This document shows, in pieces, positions 1-6,017 of a stretch of DNA of 6,017 bases (position 1 is its first letter; every line of letters begins with the position of its first letter). The notes under the pieces were generated by a model. That model was given only the letters and a program-made list of their open reading frames with translations, ran no database searches and was not told where the DNA came from. Source of the stretch: Frankiaceae bacterium (lineage in GTDB: Bacteria > Actinomycetota > Actinomycetes > Mycobacteriales > SCTD01); assembly GCA_947479995.1 (NCBI GenBank), contig CANKBT010000198.1:1-6017 (forward strand). Direction: 5' to 3'. Position numbers and translations under genes: made by a program.

Positions 1-366
1 CACGACATCGCCATCGAGGTCGTCGGCGCCGCGACCGAGGACGACGCCGTCGAGGTCGGCCGCTCGGTCGCCCGCAACAACCTCTTCAAGTGCGCCGTCT
101 TCGGCGAGGACCCGAACTGGGGGCGCGTGCTCGCCGCCGTCGGCACGACCGCAGCCGCCTTCGACCCGACCGCGCTCGACGTCCGCTTCAACGGCGTGCA
201 GGTCTGCCTGGCCGGGGTCGCGCACGCCGACCCCGCCGAGGTCCGCTTCGAGGGCCGCGACGTGCACGTGCTCGTCGACCTGCACGCCGGCGACGCCACG
301 GCGACGATCCGCACCAACGACCTCACGACCGCGTACGTGCACGAGAACTCGGCGTACTCCACGTGA
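1..366 (+). CDS. argJ: ArgJ, bifunctional glutamate N-acetyltransferase / ornithine acetyltransferase (C-terminal part, 5' end outside window)
   Basis: This is the last 121 codons of argJ, open from the first base and ending in TGA. ArgJ moves the acetyl group from N-acetylornithine to glutamate in the cytoplasm, giving ornithine and recycling acetylglutamate (the cyclic pathway). The family is recognised from FKCAVFGEDPNWGRVLAA at about residues 29-46 of the fragment, matching the conserved FGxDPNWGR block of the beta chain. The NGVQVCLAG block and the family-typical end NDLTTAYVHENSAYS also fit. The self-cleavage Thr that separates the alpha and beta chains lies upstream of the window, so autoprocessing cannot be judged. 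Whether the enzyme also uses acetyl-CoA (bifunctional) or only acetylornithine cannot be told from this part. argB begins 7 bases after the stop. Identification is secure. Confidence 0.96.
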   Translation, partial: HDIAIEVVGAATEDDAVEVGRSVARNNLFKCAVFGEDPNWGRVLAAVGTTAAAFDPTALDVRFNGVQVCLAGVAHADPAEVRFEGRDVHVLVDLHAGDATATIRTNDLTTAYVHENSAYST

Positions 367-373
367 GCACGGC

Positions 374-1254
374 ATGAGCGCCGCCCGGGGGCACGTCGCC
401 CTGCCCAAGGCCGCCGCGCTCGTCGAGGCGCTGCCGTGGCTCAAGACGTTCAGCGGCCGCACGATCGTCGTGAAGTACGGCGGCAACGCCATGACGAGCC
501 CCGCGCTGCAGCAGGCCTTCGCCGAGGACGTCGTCTTCCTGCGCTACGCCGGCGTCCGCGTCGTCGTCGTGCACGGCGGCGGCCCGCAGATCACCGCGCA
601 CCTCGACCGGCTCGGCCTCGCCAGCGAGTTCCGCGGCGGCTTCCGCGTCACGACGCCCGAGGCCATGGAGGTCGTGCGCATGGTGCTGCTCGGCCAGGTC
701 AACCCCGACGTCGTGTCGCTCGTCAACGCGCACGGGCCCTTCGCCGTCGGGCTGTCCGGCGAGGACGCCCGGCTGTTCACGGCCGAGCGCCGCGGGGCGC
801 TGGTAGACGGCGCGCTGGTCGACGTCGGGCAGGTCGGCGAGGTCGTCGCCGTGGCGCCCTCGATCGTCGAGGCGCTGCTCGACGAGGGCAAGGTGCCGGT
901 CGTCGCCACGGTGGCGCCGGGCGAGGACGGCCTGTCGTACAACGTCAACGCCGACACCGCGGCCGCCGCGCTGGCCGTGGCCCTCGGCGCCGAGAAGCTC
1001 GTCGTGCTCACCGACGTCGAGGGGCTCTACGCCGACTGGCCGTCGAGCGACGAGGTGCTCAGCGAGCTGACCGCCGCCGAGCTCGAGGCACTGCTGCCCG
1101 GGCTGGCGAGCGGGATGCTGCCGAAGATGGAGGCCTGCCTGCGGGCCGTGCGCGGCGGGGTGCCGCGCGCCCACGTGCTCGACGGCCGGGTCGGCCACAG
1201 CCTGCTGCTCGAGCTGTTCACCGACGAGGGGGTCGGCACGATGGTGGTGCCCGG

Positions 1255-1258
<4 letters not shown>
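374..1258 (+). CDS. argB: ArgB, acetylglutamate kinase
   Basis: A 294-residue amino-acid kinase family protein that phosphorylates the gamma-carboxylate of N-acetylglutamate with ATP, the committed step of the pathway. Visible landmarks: VVKYGGNAM at 32-40 with the phosphate-contacting Lys34; HGGGPQI at 67-73 (glycine-rich loop); RGGFRVT at 87-93 in the acetylglutamate site; GLSGEDA at 126-132; NVNADTAAAA at 190-199; LTDVEGLY at 212-219; and SGMLPKMEA at 246-254 with the second catalytic Lys251. About 25 residues precede the kinase core, including an ALVEALPWLKTF helix. In this family such an N-terminal helix, with the C-terminal GHSLLLELFTDEGVGT block (274-289), marks hexameric, arginine-inhibited enzymes. 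Feedback inhibition is therefore likely (inference) and fits a cyclic ArgJ pathway. The ATG at 374 is chosen because the GTG at 363 runs into a stop after four codons. The ribosome site is weak. The stop overlaps the argD start as ATGA. Confidence 0.98.
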
Positions 1259-2453
<1,195 letters not shown>

Positions 2454-2457
<4 letters not shown>

Positions 2458-2492
2458 CGACCGCTGCGACCCTGCCCGACGGCCGCTCGTGA
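2454..2492 (+). CDS. Possible coupling micro-ORF or vestigial gene start (12 codons)
   Basis: The ATG lies in an ATGA overlap with the argD stop and encodes MTTAATLPDGRS. It ends in a TGA at 2490-2492 that itself overlaps the next gene's GTG (GTGA at 2489-2492). A ribosome finishing argD could restart here, stop 12 codons later, and restart on the response regulator, so the 31-base gap would be crossed by the same overlap logic used elsewhere in the operon. No function of the peptide is claimed. Alternatives: a relic of an older argF start (see the repeat with 2887-2907); the true N-terminus of the response regulator, if one base were inserted or two removed in the 35 bases between the two starts; or chance. 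The argJ-argB gap shows a similar 4-codon arrangement, so chance is a serious option. Confidence 0.3.
2457..2477 (+). repeat. Copy 1 of a 21-base imperfect repeat of the argF 5' end
   Basis: Aligned without gaps to 2887-2907 it matches at 17 of 21 positions, counted by eye. Both copies begin on a codon boundary of their own reading frame. This copy reads TTAATLP just after the ATG at 2454; the other reads TTAASPA near the argF start. The position at two gene starts makes shared ancestry plausible, but at this GC content a match of this size can arise by chance. Confidence 0.35.
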
Positions 2493-2877
2493 GCGCCACC
2501 CGCGTCCTCGTCGTCGAGGACGACCCCAGCGTCCGGGGCCTGCTGCAGACCCTGCTCGCCGCCGAGGGCTACGACGTCACGACCGCCTCCGACGGCCTCG
2601 CCGGCCTGGTCAAGGTGTCCTCGGCGCGCCCCCAGCTGGTGCTGCTCGACCTGATGATGCCCGACCTCGGCGGCGTCCGGGTGCTGCAGGAGCTGCGCAA
2701 CGACCCCGAGACCGAGGCCCTGCCGGTCATCGTCGTGACCGGCAAGCAGGACGCCCTGCCGGGCATGCGCGACCTGCTCGGGCCGGACAACGTCTTCCTC
2801 AAGCCGTTCGCCGTGGCCGAGCTGCTGCACCGCGTCAGCGTCGTCACCGGCGGCCCCGACGACCCGGACGGACCGCC

Positions 2878-2881
<4 letters not shown>
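2489..2881 (+). CDS. Stand-alone receiver-domain response regulator (CheY/DivK-like), unusual member of an arg operon
   Basis: A 130-residue protein that is essentially one REC domain. RVLVVEDDP at 5-13 gives strand 1 and the acidic metal pocket (Glu10, Asp11). LVLLDLMMPDLGG at 50-62 carries the phospho-acceptor Asp54. VIVVTG at 80-85 has the conserved Thr84, and FLKPF at 103-107 has the conserved Lys105. It should therefore accept phosphate from a histidine kinase. The position three residues before the Lys, usually Tyr or Phe in CheY-type switches, is Val102, with Phe103 next to it. After the last helix only a short acidic, proline-rich tail (GGPDDPDGPP) remains: no DNA-binding or enzymatic output domain. 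The GTG at 2489 is the only start that puts the REC domain right at the N-terminus. No clear ribosome site precedes it. The stop overlaps argF as GTGA, so it is co-translated with the pathway genes. Its partner kinase and target are unknown, and nothing in the sequence ties it biochemically to arginine. Confidence 0.93.
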
Positions 2882-3822
<941 letters not shown>

Positions 3823-3823
3823 C

Positions 3824-4366
3824 GTGACCACCTCCACCCCGCTGACGCGGGCCGCCCGGCTGGCGCTCGTCGCCGAGCTGCTCGAGGCGCAGGCCGTCGG
3901 CAGCCAGGTCGAGCTCGGCCGGCTGCTCGCCGGCCGCGGCGTGCAGGTCACGCAGGCGACCGTCAGCCGCGACCTCGAGGAGCTCGGCGCCGTCAAGGCC
4001 CGCACCCCCGGCGGCATGGCCTACGTCGTGCCGCCCGAGGGGCAGCCGCGCGCCGGCACCGCCGCGGCCGTCGACAGCCGGCTGTCGCGCCTGCTCGAGG
4101 AGCTGCTCGTCTCGGCGGAGGCGACCGGCCCGCTGGTCGTCCTGCGCACGCCGCCCGGCGGCGCCCACTTCCTCGGCTCCGCGCTCGACCGCGCGGGCCT
4201 GCCCGAGGTCGCCGGCACCGTCGCCGGCGACGACACGATCCTGCTCGTCACCCGCACCCCCGCCGACCCCTCGGCCGGCGCCCTGGCGGAGCGCCTGCTC
4301 CGCCTGGCCGAGCACACCACCCCCGAGCACACCCCCACCACGCACGAGGAAGGCACCGCGCTGTGA
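3824..4366 (+). CDS. argR: ArgR, arginine-responsive transcriptional repressor
   Basis: A 180-residue ArgR-family regulator that, with arginine as co-repressor, should bind ARG boxes upstream of this operon as a hexamer. The N-terminal winged helix spans about residues 8-70, with SQVELGRLLAGRG at 27-39 and the recognition segment VTQATVSRDLEELGAVK at 42-58. The C-terminal oligomerisation and arginine-binding domain shows LRTPPGGAHFLGSALDR at 107-123 and GTVAGDDTILLV at 131-142. Asp136-Asp137 are the arginine-contacting pair known from E. coli ArgR. His115 replaces the E. coli Gln, a change I recall as common in actinobacteria. From about residue 163 it carries an extra low-complexity tail, EHTTPEHTPTTHEEGTAL, beyond the usual end. 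The GTG at 3824 is one base after the argF stop. No ARG box is expected between genes because no spacer exists. The stop overlaps argG as GTGA. Confidence 0.97.
   Translation: MTTSTPLTRAARLALVAELLEAQAVGSQVELGRLLAGRGVQVTQATVSRDLEELGAVKARTPGGMAYVVPPEGQPRAGTAAAVDSRLSRLLEELLVSAEATGPLVVLRTPPGGAHFLGSALDRAGLPEVAGTVAGDDTILLVTRTPADPSAGALAERLLRLAEHTTPEHTPTTHEEGTAL
4308..4345 (+). other. C-rich, G-poor, T-free tract at the end of argR, just before the argG ribosome site
   Basis: Counted by eye, these 38 bases hold 23 C, 10 A, 5 G and no T, unlike the G/C-balanced surroundings. They contain an 11-base direct repeat (4308-4318 and 4323-4333, offset 15 bases and so in frame) that gives the two EHT units of the ArgR tail. 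RNA of this composition should be weakly structured. It could act as a standby or landing region for ribosomes, or resemble a Rho-loading (rut-like) segment. Function is inference. Confidence 0.5.
4346..4353 (+). promoter_or_regulatory. Strong ribosome binding site of argG (GAGGAAGG)
   Basis: GAGGAAGG lies nine bases before the argG GTG and is the clearest Shine-Dalgarno sequence in the window. It sits inside the argR coding sequence (the codons after the HTTPEHTPTTH tail), so argG can be started independently as well as by overlap coupling. It supports the GTG at 4363 as the argG start. Confidence 0.75.
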
Positions 4367-5592
4367 AGGACCGCATCGTCCTGGCGTACTCCGGAGGCCT
4401 CGACACCTCCGTCGCCATCGGCTGGATCGCGAACGAGACCGGCGCCGAGGTGGTCGCGGTCGCGGCCGACGTCGGCCAGGGCGGCGAGGACCTCGAGGTC
4501 ATCCGCCAGCGCGCGCTCGACTGCGGCGCGGTCGAGGCCGTCGTCGCCGACGTGCGCGACGAGTTCGCCGACGACTTCTGCCTGCCGGCGCTGCAGGCCA
4601 ACGCGCTGTACATGAGCCGCTACCCGCTCGTGTCGGCGCTGTCGCGGCCGCTCATCGTCAAGCACCTCGTGGCCGCCGCGCGCCAGCACGGCGCCTCGAC
4701 GGTCGCGCACGGCTGCACGGGCAAGGGCAACGACCAGGTGCGCTTCGAGGTCGGCATCGGGGCGCTCGCGCCCGAGCTGCGCTGCCTCGCCCCGGTCCGC
4801 GACAGCGGCATGACGCGCGACAAGGCGATCGCCTTCGCCGAGGAGCGGGGCCTGCAGATCGACGTCACGAAGAAGTCGCCGTACTCGATCGACCAGAACG
4901 TCTGGGGCCGCGCGGTCGAGACCGGCTTCCTCGAGGACCCGTGGAACGCACCGGTCGAGGACGTCTACTCCTACACGCAGGCCCCCGGCACCGCCGCAGG
5001 TCCGGACGAGGTGACGATCTCCTTCGTCGACGGCGTGCCGACGGCGCTCGACGGCCGCCCCGTCACGGTGCTCCAGGCCATCGAGGAGCTCAACCGCCGC
5101 GGCGGCGCCCAGGGCGTCGGGCGGCTCGACATGGTCGAGGACCGCCTCGTCGGCATCAAGAGCCGCGAGGTCTACGAGGTGCCCGGCGCGCAGGTGCTGC
5201 TCACCGCCCACCGCGAGCTCGAGGACCTCACGGTCGAGCGCGACCTCGCCCGCTTCAAGCGCACCGTCGAGCAGCGCTGGGCCGAGCTGGTCTACGACGG
5301 CCTGTGGTTCTCGCCGCTCAAGCGCGCGCTCGACGACTTCCTCGCCTCCTCGCAGCGCCACGTCACCGGCGAGGTGCGGCTCGTGCTGTCCGCCGGCACC
5401 GCCACGCCCACCGGCCGCCGCAGCGACGCCTCCCTGTACGACTACGCGCTCGCCACCTACGACGCCGGCGACACCTTCGACCAGTCGCTCGCCAAGGGCT
5501 TCGTCGAGCTGTGGGGCATGCCGAGCCGGCTCGCCTCGGCCCGCGACCTCCGGCTGCACGACGCCCCCGGGCGCGGCGCCGGCCCGGCGTGA
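4363..5592 (+). CDS. argG: ArgG, argininosuccinate synthase
   Basis: A 409-residue N-type ATP pyrophosphatase that condenses citrulline and aspartate via a citrullyl-AMP intermediate. The PP-loop AYSGGLDTS is at residues 8-16. AADVGQGGEDLE follows at about 34-45, and the substrate block HGCTGKGNDQVRFE at 116-129 holds the Thr, Asn and Asp that contact aspartate and citrulline. KKSPYSIDQNVWGRAVETGFLEDPWN, from about residue 170, is the family's conserved middle block. The start is the GTG at 4363, which overlaps the argR stop (GTGA) and has a strong GAGGAAGG site nine bases upstream; the PP-loop begins seven residues in, as is normal. The last dozen residues (HDAPGRGAGPA) form a Gly/Ala/Pro tail beyond the conserved fold, and their DNA resembles the argH start. 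The enzyme works in the cytoplasm as a tetramer and feeds ArgH. Confidence 0.98.
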   Translation: MKDRIVLAYSGGLDTSVAIGWIANETGAEVVAVAADVGQGGEDLEVIRQRALDCGAVEAVVADVRDEFADDFCLPALQANALYMSRYPLVSALSRPLIVKHLVAAARQHGASTVAHGCTGKGNDQVRFEVGIGALAPELRCLAPVRDSGMTRDKAIAFAEERGLQIDVTKKSPYSIDQNVWGRAVETGFLEDPWNAPVEDVYSYTQAPGTAAGPDEVTISFVDGVPTALDGRPVTVLQAIEELNRRGGAQGVGRLDMVEDRLVGIKSREVYEVPGAQVLLTAHRELEDLTVERDLARFKRTVEQRWAELVYDGLWFSPLKRALDDFLASSQRHVTGEVRLVLSAGTATPTGRRSDASLYDYALATYDAGDTFDQSLAKGFVELWGMPSRLASARDLRLHDAPGRGAGPA

Positions 5593-5615
5593 GCGACGCC
5601 CCCGCCGGCGGCGCC
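5560..5615 (+). repeat. Imperfect direct repeat across the argG stop / argH start
   Basis: Bases 5560-5580 and 5595-5615 match at 18 of 21 positions, counted by eye and including a perfect 10-base start. The offset is 35 bases, yet both copies fall on codon boundaries of their own genes: Asp-Ala-Pro in the ArgG tail and Asp-Ala-Pro at residues 3-5 of ArgH. It may be a small duplication that supplied the tail or the leader, or simply shared Ala/Gly/Pro composition. Confidence 0.4.
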
Positions 5616-6017
5616 CCGGCCGGGCTGTGGGGCGGCCGCTTCTCCGGCGGCCCGGCCGACGCGATGGCCGCCCTGTCGCTGAGCACCCACTTCGACTGGG
5701 CGCTGGCGCCGTACGACCTCGCCGGCAGCCGCGCGCACGCCCGCGTCCTGCACCGGGCGGGCCTGCTCGACGACGCGGAGCTGGCCGCGATGCTCGACGG
5801 CCTCGACGGGCTGGCCGCCGACGTCGCCTCGGGCGCCTTCGCGCCCGTGCCGGCCGACGAGGACGTCCACACCGCCCTGGAGCGCGGTCTGGTCGAGCGG
5901 CTCGGCGACCTCGGCGGCAAGCTGCGCGCCGGCCGCTCGCGCAACGACCAGGTCGCCACCGACCTGCGCCTGTACCTGCGCGACCACGCCCGGCAGGTCG
6001 TCGTGCAGGTCGCCGCG
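5589..6017 (+). CDS. argH: ArgH, argininosuccinate lyase (N-terminal 143 codons, 3' end outside window)
   Basis: This is the start of argH, which splits argininosuccinate into arginine and fumarate, the last step of the pathway. It runs open to the window edge, so this is the first third of a protein usually near 460-480 residues. The family is clear from LWGGRFSGGPADAMAALS at 13-30, DEDVHTALE at 90-98 and GKLRAGRSRNDQVATDLRL at 110-128. The last is the first conserved active-site region of the fumarase/lyase superfamily, with Arg118 and Asn119 contacting substrate. The catalytic Ser loop (the fumarase-superfamily signature) lies beyond the window. The GTG at 5589 overlaps the argG stop (GTGA). 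No ribosome site is visible before it, so translation probably depends on coupling to argG. A 12-residue Ala/Gly/Pro leader precedes the conserved LWGGRF. Confidence 0.97.
   Translation, partial: MSDAPAGGAPAGLWGGRFSGGPADAMAALSLSTHFDWALAPYDLAGSRAHARVLHRAGLLDDAELAAMLDGLDGLAADVASGAFAPVPADEDVHTALERGLVERLGDLGGKLRAGRSRNDQVATDLRLYLRDHARQVVVQVAA

Noticed and set aside
363..377. A GTG overlapping the argJ stop, with a 4-codon frame whose stop overlaps the argB ATG
   Set aside because: It has the same geometry as the argD-regulator micro-ORF but is only four codons long and has no clear ribosome site. RTGA overlaps arise easily when all stops are TGA. It is kept here as a caution against over-reading the 12-codon case.
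436..1254. Long open frame running upstream of and into argD
   Set aside because: It lies in the +2 frame of argB, is rich in Arg/Ala/Gly, and shows no domain. Lack of stops is expected at this GC content. The real argD start is the ATG at 1255.
2458..2488. Promoter or ARG box for the response regulator in the only real gap of the window
   Set aside because: The gap is 31 bases with no -10-like A/T-rich element, no inverted repeat and no TGCA/TGAAT-type palindrome.
4166..4168. His115 in ArgR in place of the arginine-contacting Gln of E. coli
   Set aside because: I recall actinobacterial ArgR proteins commonly having His at this position, and the Asp136-Asp137 pair is intact, so this is probably lineage-typical rather than a loss of arginine sensing.
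5560..5630. GC-rich inverted segments at the argG-argH junction as a terminator
   Set aside because: There is no T-run and the next gene starts inside the overlap. Short GC palindromes are everywhere at this composition.
4021..5987. Minus-strand open frames opposite argG and argH
   Set aside because: They have the same composition artefact and no motifs or start signals. The + strand proteins account for the sequence completely.

Overview
The window is one uninterrupted stretch of an arginine biosynthesis operon, all on the + strand. It comes from a very GC-rich bacterium, almost certainly an actinomycete. Reasons: G or C at nearly every third codon position, every visible stop is TGA, five of the seven visible gene starts are GTG (counting the response regulator but not the micro-ORF), and the order argJ-argB-argD-argF-argR-argG-argH is the classic actinobacterial one. 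No lower taxon can be named from the sequence alone.

Layout: 1-366 is the 3' end of argJ (ornithine acetyltransferase); 374-1258 argB (N-acetylglutamate kinase); 1255-2457 argD (N-acetylornithine aminotransferase); 2454-2492 a possible 12-codon micro-ORF; 2489-2881 a stand-alone receiver-domain response regulator; 2878-3822 argF (ornithine carbamoyltransferase); 3824-4366 argR (arginine repressor); 4363-5592 argG (argininosuccinate synthase); 5589 to the window end is the 5' third of argH (argininosuccinate lyase). argC, most of argJ, and the operon promoter and operator lie upstream of the window; the rest of argH lies downstream.

How the genes work together: ArgB phosphorylates N-acetylglutamate. 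ArgD makes N-acetylornithine after the ArgC step. ArgJ releases ornithine and recycles the acetyl group. ArgF carbamoylates ornithine to citrulline, and ArgG and ArgH convert citrulline to arginine. ArgR senses arginine and represses. Gene junctions are 4-base overlaps (ATGA or GTGA) or gaps of 1-7 bases. The one exception is argD to response regulator, a 31-base gap that the micro-ORF bridges exactly. There is no room for an internal promoter or terminator outside coding sequence, and no stretch above 31 bases lacks a gene.

The departure from the textbook operon is the 130-residue CheY/DivK-like receiver protein between argD and argF. It keeps the acidic pocket, phospho-acceptor Asp, Thr and Lys, and has no output domain. 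The DNA just before it looks like an abandoned or duplicated argF start: an SD-like AGGG, an ATG overlapping the argD stop, and a 21-base segment matching the real argF 5' end at 17 of 21 positions in the same codon phase. This suggests the regulator was inserted at the old argD-argF junction. Its link to arginine metabolism is inference from position only.
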